NCBI GenBank assembly: GCA_900548355.1
Contig: URKR01000004.1
Span: forward strand, 62,001-126,000
DNA: 64,000 nucleotides
From: an uncultured Oscillospiraceae bacterium
GTDB lineage: Bacteria > Bacillota > Clostridia > Oscillospirales > Ruminococcaceae
Direction: 5' to 3'
Shown: positions 26,901 to 33,335 of the stretch, one piece after another
Layout: every line of letters begins with the position of its first letter
Numbering within the stretch: the first letter of the stretch is position 1
Position numbers and translations under genes: made by a program
Notes under the pieces: generated by a model
The model's input: only the letters and a program-made list of their open reading frames with translations
The model's database searches: none
What the model was told of the DNA's origin: nothing

Positions 26901-27131
26901 CGCCGTATGCTCATGGACACACTGGGTCACGAGGGTGTAACAATCGTCGGTGTGTTCGTGGGTGCAAGGCGTACCCTCGGAATAGCCGCAGGTCTCATCG
27001 TGCACATGATGGGGGCATACAGCGGAAGCCCCTGTTTCCATATCCGCAGCGTACACAGGTGTACCGGACATGGAAAACATCATGGCCACTGACAAGAGCA
27101 GCGCCAGTGGCCGCTTCCATTTTTGTTTCAA
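20970..27131 (-). CDS. Giant secreted GLUG-repeat protein with a Cys/His-rich head and TWNP tail
   Basis: A 2053-residue exported protein. Order: signal peptide (about 1-28, ending PVYA); Cys/His-rich repeats (about 35-225) with CPHVHDETCGYSEG and CTCETLCT units; an Ig-like stretch (about 250-345). Then come four modules beginning near residues 355, 710, 1140 and 1460, each opening with a FWFAALVNG-like helix and followed by arrays of GLUG repeats (pattern GGVCGxNxGTIxNCxNTG). Three modules are introduced by a DGFCTVCGxxQP knuckle. The shared domain closes the protein from about 1930 (ISVDITWGDLSFTYSDG, TWNPDTHEYDG). The start is TTG 27131 after AAGGAGGAAGGAAGA, overlapping the upstream stop. 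No sortase motif. GLUG arrays are known in adhesins; adhesion is likely. Confidence 0.82.
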   Translation of the reverse strand: MKQKWKRPLALLLSVAMMFSMSGTPVYAADMETGASAVCPHHVHDETCGYSEGTPCTHEHTDDCYTLVTQCVHEHTAECYSDGILPAEGEEKAADACTHVCSEESGCITKELNCPHVHDETCGYSEGSPCTFDPSDCELCNPTDSGEPEGPAECTCETLCTEGVGNLNCPVCTQDIAACQGEAPAECTCETLCTADSVNPDCPVCSAEGADLTACAGTVEEGDAAEETDPAQNPAEQTVTAWEWIGADNLNEGTLPLTGAGEANPVDFDTVVTMLPTGVTATVAGSEEPAELALTWSCEGFPAQATEGEYTFTAALPEGYALSADAAGLTVSVILGGGTTMVGLRRPQGEGIESNPYNIYYKEEMFWFAALVNGTLTDGTEQNSAAWAKVWNSIDLGNEQWTPIGTKEHPYTGRFTGVDQYSTTISGLRIDNATSYSGLFGYLGNGAEVDIFTVEGTITINSSDVCYVGGVAGASKQGSAIMCVNSNVDIQIGSGLTGIAHIGGILGDIYDNGTHPIVNRCINGGNITVGDNTKADQLGGIVGYAWIGDITNCANLGKVSGGNQDVGGIIGYCNNNEIIIRNCLNGVAVSGNQYVGGIIGRDPTHQAEIHWCYYIDGNDRDVGNGDQKRAEKVTMEQIASGYVTYMLNEKKTAYTFWRQTLSRDAYPTLDLSHSLVYEVDGKYTNDPTGHVHAFSEDGFCECGEKQPALLVDGVYQISNAGQLLWFANYINSTYTYSVNGKLMNDITIPDGYSWTPIANAAAPYTGTFDGAGHTIDNLVANQPGVSYMGFVVSLKGTIKDLTLGSSCSVTGRNRTGSICGINEGTITNCHNNGNVTGAEYVGGICGENNGIVTNCDNTGSVRGSSELVGGICGLSSNTVSNCHNDGNVTGTGEYANYVGGVSGYNGGTITNSYNTGTVRSAYESVGGVCGQNYKSISNCWNTGDIYAKSRAGGVCGYNETGTSSATLTNCYNTGDVITSSRGDTGGVCAVNSNATITNCYNTGAVSAASTSYVGGVCGNNTNTGTINNCYWLDTVVCDSGIYSGNAGEATAKSSEAFANGEVCYLLNGGSTSSPAWRQNVDKGTIDSLPVPDSSHNVVYRTYESDCASLAYSNTQGTDMPTSHYGYDENGFCTVCGAGEPTSKNASGAYVIRTAGNLFWFAALVNGDRDVILQTPQDSNAKAVLANDITIPATIPYGRVWVAIAASKTFSSSATTVADTTDISYGGTFDGQGHTISNLSLGVNSTYKTNGIFGAVTGTIRNLGVVGVSFNNNGSYDGRFGALCGLLLTNGTIENCFVRNSTVKSESKIAGAIAGANYGGNIVNCFEYGNTITGHSRIGHLVGDNQNDAKTGTLIGTVTNCYSDTKLVGTQVGNATGDVKSTSQFASGEVTYLLNGANPSDTNVWRQNLDDGTVDTLPVLDSSHKVVYAKYLCNGKISGKYSNSVTDPEHPYSEDGFCTVCGQYQPAEKNADVYEISNAGQLFWFAALVNGDETHAEFDSQNAAASAKLMNDITIPDGYKWTSIGSQSAPYTGTFDGANYTIDGLKIEGGRAQHQGFVSYLGAGAIQNLTLGENGSVTGGKYTGAICGWNDAGTITGCTNNGAVNGSGDLGGICGHNLGTVESCTNNGKVTNSGAETVGGICGYSHTSITGCTNDGDIDGGGQRHVGGIVGYIDDSVNGVTIQDCTNSGAVNGGDRTGGICGFADAGITGCTNDGAVTGSDRDTGGVCGSANGGTIQDCTNTGTVTGRTQNTGGVCGYANCTVTGCYNTGRVSTGKYVGGVCGYSDANASVTNCYNTGSLSAGQYTGGVCGGNGGAIANCHNAGATDYGVCGNNKSSDENSITNCYYLDTTCSSAIGGTGKGTATAKTDTAFASGEVTYLLNGSTSEGDLVWYQNLDNGKEKDNVPVLDSSHGIVYRIEADPVFYSNDPNSQPPVIISVDITWGDLSFTYSDGTWNPDTHEYDGEGWTVDKEGGNTVKVENNGNTAVSVSFAYNATVDGITGSFTDGENPVSAPVALPENGSSTVYLILAGKPEQNLDHAKIGSVTVTIGGESE

Positions 27132-27439
27132 TCTTCCTTCCTCCTTAAAGCAGTAGGGCATTCCTGCGTCAGACAGGAACCTGTCTGACGCAAGGGGGCG
27201 CCCCCTTGTGATGGTGTCTTATTTTCTTCATATCGGGCGCAGACCGCCGCAATCAGCGGCAGGCTCTTTGCCCCGATTGATCGGATTTCCAACAACTTTT
27301 CCGGTCCTGCCCGCTGTATGGCGCAAAGCTGCTCCATGTGCTCCACTCCGCCCCGGCGCAGAGCCAGGGAGAGCCGCATCAGCTGGGTGCGTTTGGCTGG
27401 AAACGCCTGCTCGCAGGCGGTAAAGTATGCTTTGACCAT
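27128..27439 (-). CDS. Small helix-hairpin-helix protein resembling the RNA polymerase alpha C-terminal domain
   Basis: A 103-residue protein. Residues about 35-70 (EQLCAIQRAGPEKLLEIRSIG and AKSLPLIAAVC) resemble the helix-hairpin-helix of the RNA polymerase alpha C-terminal domain, which contacts upstream DNA and activators. The last 25 residues look unstructured and are encoded across two strong hairpins. AAAGGAG precedes the ATG. The stop overlaps the giant gene's TTG start by four bases, so it is translationally coupled. First gene of the leftward cassette, facing the divergent regulator pair; a regulatory role is plausible but unproven. Confidence 0.6.
   Translation of the reverse strand: MVKAYFTACEQAFPAKRTQLMRLSLALRRGGVEHMEQLCAIQRAGPEKLLEIRSIGAKSLPLIAAVCARYEENKTPSQGGAPLRQTGSCLTQECPTALRRKED
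27165..27208 (-). promoter_or_regulatory. Two back-to-back strong hairpins before the giant gene
   Basis: TGCGTCAGACAGG, an AA loop and CCTGTCTGACGCA form a 13-bp perfect stem (27165-27192). Directly beside it is the 18-bp perfect palindrome CAAGGGGGCGCCCCCTTG (27191-27208). Both fall in the 3' coding end of the small HhH gene, 34 bases or more before the giant gene's start. They may control expression of the large gene by attenuation or RNA stability. Confidence 0.6.
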
Positions 27440-27550
27440 GATCTCTCCTTTCTCCGGCGGCGCTCTCGTTGCGCTATTAGAAATATTTTATGGGATTTTT
27501 GTGCCTCTTTCCAGTACGAGAGATGCCGCAACCCGCGACAAAACTGGTAC

Positions 27551-27587
27551 TTGACAAATTGACATTTTTGTGTATATGCCGTAAAAT
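27551..27587 (+). promoter_or_regulatory. Promoter of the AgrA/AgrC-like pair
   Basis: TTGACA (27559-27564) and TAAAAT (27582-27587) with a 17-base spacer; a second TTGACA lies at 27551. Three GACAAA/GACATT steps within 27537-27565 may be direct-repeat binding sites, perhaps for the LytTR regulator itself. On the minus strand TAAAAT near 27485-27490 may be the -10 of the surface cassette, with only a weak -35 (TGGAAA), as expected for an activated promoter. Confidence 0.6.
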
Positions 27588-27618
27588 AGAAGAAAATAAT
27601 GGGAAACGGAGGATCAGA

Positions 27619-28341
27619 ATGGAACAACTCGTGATTGCCATCTGCGATGATCTGCCGGAGGAGAGAGAAAAGCTGGTTTCCCTGCTGGAACATTCTTCGA
27701 TTCCGGCAGCCTATAGCCAATTTGAAAGCAGCGAAGAACTGCTGGAAGTGTTCCGCCCCGGCAAATTCGACCTGCTGCTGATGGATATTTATATGGACGG
27801 CATGACCGGCGTGGAGGCGGTGCAAAAAATCCGGGAGATGGACGAAACAATCCCCATCGCCTTTACCACCACCAGCACCGAGCATACCCTGGAGAGCTAC
27901 CGGCTGTCGGTGCTGAAATATCTGGAAAAGCCTGTGCGCCAAAAAGACATCAATGACCTGCTGCATCTGGTGAAGCTGCAACGGGACAGTGTTCCCCGGC
28001 TGACCGTCCGGCAAGGCGGCGAGACGCAAAGAATCCCGCTTTCAGAGCTTTTCTATCTGGAGCAGAAGGCCCATCATGTGTTTCTGTATCGCAGGGACGG
28101 AGGCACGCTCCAGCTCTACGGCAAGCTGTCCGACCTGCTGCCCCAGCTGGAGGGACAGCCCTTTTTCTGCCCCCACAAAAGCTACTGCGTGAACCTGGCC
28201 TTTGTCCGGGGGATCAACGAGGAATATCAGTGCTATGAACTGGCGGACGGGAACCAAGTCCCCATCAGCCGCGTCAATCGTTCCAGGGCGAAGCGGGCCT
28301 GGGAGGACTTCCTGTTTGCCCGGACAAGGGGGGAGAAATGA
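27619..28341 (+). CDS. LytTR (AgrA-type) response regulator
   Basis: A 240-residue regulator. The receiver domain has VIAICDDLPEE, the phosphoacceptor Asp (about residue 54) in LLLMDIYMDGM, and YLEKPV with the conserved lysine. The LytTR DNA-binding domain (about 135-240) contains LFYLEQKAHHVFLYRRDGG and FVRGINEEYQCYELADG, typical of AgrA/VirR-like proteins. The start at 27619 follows CGGAGGA. It overlaps the kinase gene by four bases (ATGA). Being divergent from the surface cassette, it is the obvious candidate activator of that cassette. Confidence 0.92.
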   Translation: MEQLVIAICDDLPEEREKLVSLLEHSSIPAAYSQFESSEELLEVFRPGKFDLLLMDIYMDGMTGVEAVQKIREMDETIPIAFTTTSTEHTLESYRLSVLKYLEKPVRQKDINDLLHLVKLQRDSVPRLTVRQGGETQRIPLSELFYLEQKAHHVFLYRRDGGTLQLYGKLSDLLPQLEGQPFFCPHKSYCVNLAFVRGINEEYQCYELADGNQVPISRVNRSRAKRAWEDFLFARTRGEK

Positions 28342-29639
28342 TGGAACAGCTATTTTATATTTTCTGCACCACGCTGCCCGGTCATGTCCTGCCCCTGGCT
28401 CTGCTCTGGCACTTCCCCTGGCGCTCCAGAAGGACGGCGCTGGTACTGGTGCTCTGCAATGTCCTGTGCAAAACGGCGGCGACCGCTGCCTGCATTGCCA
28501 ATGGCATCAGCTTTCGCGGTCTGGAAATTCTGTTTTCCTTCCTCGGCTTTGTGATCTACCTTTGCTGCTCCCGGCTGGACTTTTTCCGGCTGCTCTCCGT
28601 TTTTATCCTCACGGTGGACTACCTGCTGCTGATCCGGGGCATTTCGTCCTTCCTGACCGTCCGGCTGTTTTCCACCCTCTCCCAGAGCTGGGAGAGCAGC
28701 GTGTGCGCCTTGCTCTTAGGCGCAATCTCCCTGCCGCTGCTGTTCCGGGTGTGTGGACCGTCCATGCGACAGATCTACCAGACCGATGCCCCCAGGTTGT
28801 GGCGGGTGATCTGGCTGGTGCCGGGTCTGCTCACCGTGATGACCATTCTGTTCACCAACGCTTACCGGCAGGACAGCGCGGAACGCTGGGAATTTCTCTT
28901 TTTCCGGGTCAGTCTGCTGATCTGCGTGATGGTGACCTATTATGTCCTGCTGCAATCCCTGGAGAGTCTGCGCAGGCAGGTGGCTCTGGAGCAGCAGTTG
29001 ATGTTTGATAAAGAACTTCTGGAGATACAGACCTTGGAACAGAGCAAGCGCAGCCAACTCCTCATGGAGACCGCCGAACAGACCCGTCAGATACGCCACG
29101 ACCTGCGCCATCATCTGAGGTTGATCCAGGCCATGGCCGGGAATGATAACCCCAGACTGTGCGAATATATCGCCACGCTGATTCGAGACATCCCCACCGC
29201 CGTCCGGGACTACTGCGAAAATCCCACCGTCAATGCGGTGGTGTCCCACTATGCCGCCCGCTGCCAGCAGGAGGGCATCGCCTTTACCGCCCGGCTGACG
29301 GTCCCCGCGCAGAACGAAAATCTGGATGACCGCGCCCTGTGCGTCGTGTTCGCCAATTTGCTGGAAAACGGGGTGGAAGCCTGTGGGCGCATGGCCGGGG
29401 GCAAGAAATTCATCCAGCTCAACAGCTCCCTGGAATACGGCGTCCTGACCGTCACCATGGACAACAGCTTTGACGGGCAGGCGCGGCAGGAGGACGGGAA
29501 GTTCCTCTCCAGCAAGCGGGCGGGTGTGCCCGGCGTGGGCCTTAGCTCCATCCGGGCCGTGGCAAAGGCCCACCAGGGAGACGCCCGCTTTGAGGCGGAC
29601 GGGCAGGTGTTCCGCTCGTCGGTGTACGCGAAGCTGTAA
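28338..29639 (+). CDS. AgrC/ComD-type sensor histidine kinase
   Basis: A 433-residue kinase of the HPK10 class. The first 210 residues form about six membrane helices, as in peptide-sensing AgrC-like kinases. A cytoplasmic coiled segment leads to the phosphoacceptor His in RQIRHDLRHHL (about residue 255). The GHKL ATPase has the N box VVFANLLENGVEACG (about 336) and GVPGVGLSSIRAVAKAHQG near the end. The gene overlaps the regulator before it. No peptide pheromone precursor or AgrB-like protease is recognisable beside it, so the signal is unknown; it could be a host peptide or the state of the surface layer. Confidence 0.9.
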   Translation: MMEQLFYIFCTTLPGHVLPLALLWHFPWRSRRTALVLVLCNVLCKTAATAACIANGISFRGLEILFSFLGFVIYLCCSRLDFFRLLSVFILTVDYLLLIRGISSFLTVRLFSTLSQSWESSVCALLLGAISLPLLFRVCGPSMRQIYQTDAPRLWRVIWLVPGLLTVMTILFTNAYRQDSAERWEFLFFRVSLLICVMVTYYVLLQSLESLRRQVALEQQLMFDKELLEIQTLEQSKRSQLLMETAEQTRQIRHDLRHHLRLIQAMAGNDNPRLCEYIATLIRDIPTAVRDYCENPTVNAVVSHYAARCQQEGIAFTARLTVPAQNENLDDRALCVVFANLLENGVEACGRMAGGKKFIQLNSSLEYGVLTVTMDNSFDGQARQEDGKFLSSKRAGVPGVGLSSIRAVAKAHQGDARFEADGQVFRSSVYAKL

Positions 29640-29659
29640 ATTTACGAATAAGAAAGCGG

Positions 29660-29846
29660 CAAGCGATGCCTGTGGCTATCCAGATAGCCCCACGCGCTTG
29701 TTGAGGGAAGCCCCCCAAGCCCCCTTTGAACACAGATTTTCAATCTGTGGCTGCGCGTTCATCTCCGGCCCAAGAGCCGCCTTCGGCGGTTGGCCTCCGA
29801 AACGCTCTCTGCGGAGAGTGTGCGAACGCTTTTGACCGCGACCAGC
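29660..29846. repeat. Element-tail repeat, copy 1 (3' flank of the relaxase)
   Basis: This region matches 39946-40073: shared parts include TGTGGCTATCCA, GCTTGTTGAGG, TTTGAACACAGA, TCTGTGGCTGCGCGTTC and GAACGCTTTT. Copy 1 has an extra piece (29757-29815) with hairpins GCCGCCTTCGGCGG and CTCTCTGCGGAGAG that also occurs in the 9306-9423 repeat. In both copies it lies between the cargo genes and a relaxase 3' end. Confidence 0.75.
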
Positions 29847-30973
29847 TCACCGCTGGCCGTGGCCTTTTTCTTTCTGTTGCGGCTCGGTCTGCTCCATCGC
29901 AAGTACCCGATCCACATTGTTCTTGACGGTCAGCAGTTCCCGCATGGCAGCGCGGGCCTGCCGGTATTCGCCATAAGCCTTTTTCTTGTCCGCCAACAGC
30001 TGGGCATACTCGCTCTGAAGCTCCTTGATGGTGGGCAGTTTCTTCATGTTCAGCTCATTAAAGGCTTCCTTGGCCGCCTGGTGCAGCCGGATCTCATCCT
30101 CATGCTCCGCGTAAAATTTCCGGGAGTATCCGGCCTTGCGGTAGGCCACAGCGGAGCAGCCTGCACAGCTGTTAGCTTTCGGGGAGTATGCTCCTTTTGG
30201 CCTGAAAGAACGGCCAGCAGATCACCCAGCGTGTAGCCGTCACCCAGCCGGTCGAAGCGGACGTTGTTGCCCCAGCCCTCCGCGCTGATGGAGATGGTTT
30301 TACCGCGCCGGTGAACGGTAAAGCCGTCCTGTCCCAGCAGGCGCAGCAGTTCTTCCAGGCTGGCCGGTTTCTGTGCCAGCGCCCGGTCGATAGACTGGCG
30401 CAGCTGCTCCTTGTGGGAGGGCTTGGCCGTGTCGCCCAGCCACTTGTTGTAGCTCTGGCCGCGCCGCTTGGGGGCCTCCACGATGGAGTAACCGTTCTCG
30501 ATGCAGATGGTGTCGCTCAGGCGGTGAACAGCGCGGGTGCTGCCCCAAAAGTTGCGGAACTTACGGTCACACTCCAGCGTGGTGGAGTTCCATATAATAT
30601 GGTTGTGGACGTGGGCTTTGTCAATGTGGGTACAGACGATGAAAGCGTGCTTGCCTTTGGTAAAGCGCCGGGCCAGCTCCACGCCCAGCCGGTTGGCTTC
30701 CTCCGGCGTGATCTCGCCCGGCACAAAGGACTGCCGCAGGTGGTAGGCGATCACATCATCCTTGCCGCGCACCCGGCCGGTGCGGGCAGCGTAGGTCTGC
30801 TTGTCCAGCAGGAACTGGGCATCGGCCACGCGGCCATCGCATTGGTAGCTGGTGATGAGCCTGCCGTGGTCGGTCTTGTCTGGATTTTTCACATAGTCGA
30901 TGATGTCGCTGATTGCCTTGCCGACCGTGCGACCCTTGCCGGCGTGCAGTGGTATGATGCGGGTGGTGGCCAT
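29847..30973 (-). pseudogene. MobA/relaxase, internally deleted and out of frame
   Basis: The first about 270 residues (30973 down to about 30170) are a plain relaxase: HAGKGRTVGKAISDIIDYV, HLRQSFVPGEITPEEANRL and the metal-binding HIDKAHVHNHIIWN. The frame then breaks. The protein resumes in another frame as VAYRKAGYSRKFYAEHEDE through RAAMRELLTVKNNVDR (29847-30170), which is the normal C-terminus of this relaxase family. About a hundred or more residues in the middle are missing by comparison with family members as I remember them. The enzyme, which would nick the transfer origin in conjugation, is therefore probably inactive. It is a relic of the mobile element. Confidence 0.85.
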
Positions 30974-31034
30974 TTGGTAGTCCTCCTTTCTCCCGGTGTA
31001 CGGGTAAAACTCTGCTCATCATGTGCGGTTTTCA

Positions 31035-31134
31035 CAGCCCATGATACAGCCCATGACACAGGCCATGATACAGGCCATGATCCTCATAACTTGGTCAGTG
31101 ACCAAGTTAGTGACTAAGATAGTGACCAAGATGG
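31035..31134. repeat. Two 12-bp tandem arrays and a 19-bp palindrome between relaxase and AlbA-type gene
   Basis: Four 12-mers of CAGCCCATGATA type run from 31035 to 31082. Three of TGACCAAGTTAG type follow at 31099-31134. The palindrome ACTTGGTCAGTGACCAAGT spans 31089-31107 and includes the first unit of the second array. The site lies just upstream of the relaxase start, where transfer origins are often found, and upstream of a DNA-binding protein. The 12-base period could also reflect a relic of a coding four-residue repeat (VTKL/VTKI on the plus strand). Confidence 0.75.
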
Positions 31135-31172
31135 TTTGCCCCTCATGTTGTACTTTCTCTTACCAAATGGGT

Positions 31173-31201
31173 TTGATAATGCGCAAGAAATCCCGTATAA
31201 T
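31173..31201 (+). promoter_or_regulatory. Promoter of the AlbA-type gene
   Basis: TTGATA (31173-31178) and TATAAT (31196-31201) are separated by 17 bases, 43 bases before the ATG. Confidence 0.65.
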
Positions 31202-31243
31202 AAGAACATATAAATCCACATCGAAAGGGGGGCTGTTGCTCCT

Positions 31244-32701
31244 ATGACAGAAGCCGAACTTCTGAAACTGATTCAAGGCGGCGAAAACATCCAGGTGGAG
31301 TTTAAGAAATCCACTACCGAGATCACAAAGGATGTTTACGATACCGTCTGCTCGTTTTCCAACCGGGACGGCGGCACCATCCTTCTGGGCGTCAAAGACA
31401 GCGGGGAGATTTTGGGTGTGGCCCCGGACGCGGTGGACCGCATGAAGAAGGACTTTGTGACTTCCATCAACAACGGACAGAAAATCAATCCGCCTCTTTA
31501 CTTGCAGCCGGAAACCTGTGCGGTGAATGGTCGTACCCTGCTGGTCATTCAGGTGCCATCCGGCAGCCAGGTCTGCCGCCACCACGGACGCATTTTTGAC
31601 CGCAACCACGAAGCGGATATTGATATAACCGACAACTCCGACCTGGTGTACCAGCTGTACGCCCGGAAAAGCGGCAGCTACTTTGTCAACAAAGTGACGC
31701 GCTTCCAAATGGAGGACCTGCGCCCCGACCTGATGGAACGCGCCAGAGCCATGACGGCCAGCCGCACTGCCAACCATCCGTGGAAGTCCATGTCAGACGA
31801 AGAACTGCTGCGCAGCGCCGGTCTGATCTTAAAAGACCCCGAAAGGCAGCTTGAAGGCATTACCCTGGCAGCAATTCTTCTGTTCGGGAAGGACAGCACG
31901 ATCCTGGCTGTATTGCCGCAGCACAAAACGGACGCCATTTTCCGGGTGGAAAATCTGGATCGCTATGATGACCGGGATGTCATCATCACGAATCTGCTGG
32001 AAACCTATGACCGGCTGATCGCTTTCGGTCAAAAGCACCTCAGTGACCCCTTTGTGCAGGAGGGCCTCCAGAGCGTCAGCGCCAGAGACCGCATCCTGCG
32101 CGAAATTTTCTCCAACAGCCTGGCGCACCGGGATTACTCCAGCGGCTATGTGGCAAAATTCGTAATTGAGCGTAACCGGCTCTACACCGAAAATGCCAAC
32201 CGTTCCCACGGGCACGGCGCTCTGCACCTTTCCTCCTTTGAGCCGTATGCCAAGAACCCGCCCATTTCCAAAGTGTTCCGTGAGATTGGACTGGCGGACG
32301 AGCTGGGGTCCGGGATGCGGAATACTTACAAATACACGAAGCTCTATTCCGGTGGAACCCCGGAATTTATCGAGGGCGATGTGTTCCGCACCGTGGTTCC
32401 GCTGGCCCCGATTGCGGTGGAAAAGGTTGGGCCGCAGGACGAGACCCAAGTGAGGACCCAAGTGGGGCCCCAAGTGGGAACCCAAGTGACACTTACAGAC
32501 CAGATTTTAGCCTTTTGTGCAGAACCGCGCTCGAAAGCTGAAATTGCGGAACATTGTGGGTATAAAAACACAAAGGGATTTACAAAGAGGTACTTGCGTC
32601 CACTGCTGGACAATGGACAACTGCAAATGACCATCCCAGATAAGCCCAGAAGCCAACATCAAAAATATGTAACGGTGCAAAAGCCTGCACCAGAAAATTG
32701 A
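31244..32701 (+). CDS. Schlafen AlbA_2 domain ATP-binding regulator
   Basis: A 485-residue protein of the group with an N-terminal AlbA_2 (Schlafen) domain (about 1-130; VEFKKS near residue 20 and GGTILLGVKDSGEI), a GHKL-like ATP-binding part (about 270-385; REIFSNSLAHRDYS and GLADELGSGMRN), and a C-terminal winged helix (about 425-480). A short repeat linker, TQVRTQVGPQVGTQV, joins the last two, as is usual in this family. These proteins are frequent passengers of integrative elements and are thought to be transcriptional regulators. It seems intact, with its own promoter and terminator, among otherwise decayed genes. Confidence 0.88.
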   Translation: MTEAELLKLIQGGENIQVEFKKSTTEITKDVYDTVCSFSNRDGGTILLGVKDSGEILGVAPDAVDRMKKDFVTSINNGQKINPPLYLQPETCAVNGRTLLVIQVPSGSQVCRHHGRIFDRNHEADIDITDNSDLVYQLYARKSGSYFVNKVTRFQMEDLRPDLMERARAMTASRTANHPWKSMSDEELLRSAGLILKDPERQLEGITLAAILLFGKDSTILAVLPQHKTDAIFRVENLDRYDDRDVIITNLLETYDRLIAFGQKHLSDPFVQEGLQSVSARDRILREIFSNSLAHRDYSSGYVAKFVIERNRLYTENANRSHGHGALHLSSFEPYAKNPPISKVFREIGLADELGSGMRNTYKYTKLYSGGTPEFIEGDVFRTVVPLAPIAVEKVGPQDETQVRTQVGPQVGTQVTLTDQILAFCAEPRSKAEIAEHCGYKNTKGFTKRYLRPLLDNGQLQMTIPDKPRSQHQKYVTVQKPAPEN

Positions 32702-32704
32702 ACC

Positions 32705-32752
32705 AAATCAGGGTGTCGGAGGAAGTTGTATGCTCCGACACCCTGATTTTTT
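32705..32752 (+). terminator. Terminator of the AlbA-type gene
   Basis: AAATCAGGGTGTCGGAG pairs with CTCCGACACCCTGATTT over a 11-base loop, followed by TTTT. It begins three bases after the stop. Confidence 0.9.
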
Positions 32753-32796
32753 ATATGCCTTTGATGTGCGTGGACTTTACTTTCATGCTAATCTCA

Positions 32797-33056
32797 TCAC
32801 TGTCCCTTGAGCGTGTCCAGATACTGCCGCAGGATGGTCTCCCGGCTCATGGCGTTCACCAGGGACACCTCCATGCCGGAGAGCTGGATGTCAGCGGGCA
32901 TCAGGTCCACGCCCTCCGGGTGGCGCAGGATGCCCTCACCGGGGCGGAGCGGCTCGTCCATCAGGATGCGGCCCATTGCATTTCCTGCTGCTCCGCGATT
33001 TTCTCGCGGGTTTTGGCAATCTCCTGGTCGATACGCTCGATTTTGTTCTTAGCCAT
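32797..33056 (-). pseudogene. ParA/Soj fragment joined to a DUF4315-like gene start
   Basis: On the minus strand a start at 33056 gives MAKNKIERIDQEIAKTREKI, the opening of a DUF4315-type coiled-coil protein. After AEQQEMQ the DNA switches to ParA sequence in a different frame: [17 protein letters not shown] (from 32976), then PADIQLSGMEVSLVNAMSRE, ending at 32797. The same ParA section occurs at 40157-40483, which proves its identity. The junction marks a deletion inside the old element. Not functional. Confidence 0.8.
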
Positions 33057-33062
33057 AGTCAA

Positions 33063-33335
33063 TCACTCCATTCCATATCGCTCTTTCCAAGCGTAGTTGC
33101 GCCCCAATCCCTTGACGGTCTTGAGATTGGGTATTGCGTTTTCTTCGATGGCAAGCGCCCGCCGGTACAGGTCGGGGTGTTGCCGTTTCAAGGCTTCTAC
33201 TTCGTCGCGCTTTATACTGGGGCAGAAAAAGCAGGACGATTTGCCGGGCAGAGGCAAACCCGCCTCCTGGATCGCCCGAATACAATTGTCGCTGTTTGGG
33301 GCGATAGCCGGAAGTCGGATAGGGACGCGGGGCAA
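33063..33335 (-). pseudogene. Fragment resembling the C-terminus of a PAPS-reductase-like phage/element protein
   Basis: About 90 residues with AIQEAGLPLPGKSSCFFCPS and LKTVKGLGRNYAWKERYG. The Cys pair and the PGKSSC motif resemble the end of phosphoadenosine phosphosulfate reductase-like proteins common on phages and integrative elements. There is no proper N-terminus; it is fused out of frame to the primase-like fragment on its right. Identification is from memory and moderate. Confidence 0.5.

Noticed and set aside
31035..31134. 12-bp arrays as a CRISPR array
   Set aside because: Units are contiguous without spacers and too short.
32807..33052. Small plus-strand frame at the ParA remnant
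   Set aside because: The minus strand reads recognisable ParA sequence shared with 40157-40483; the plus frame is its shadow.
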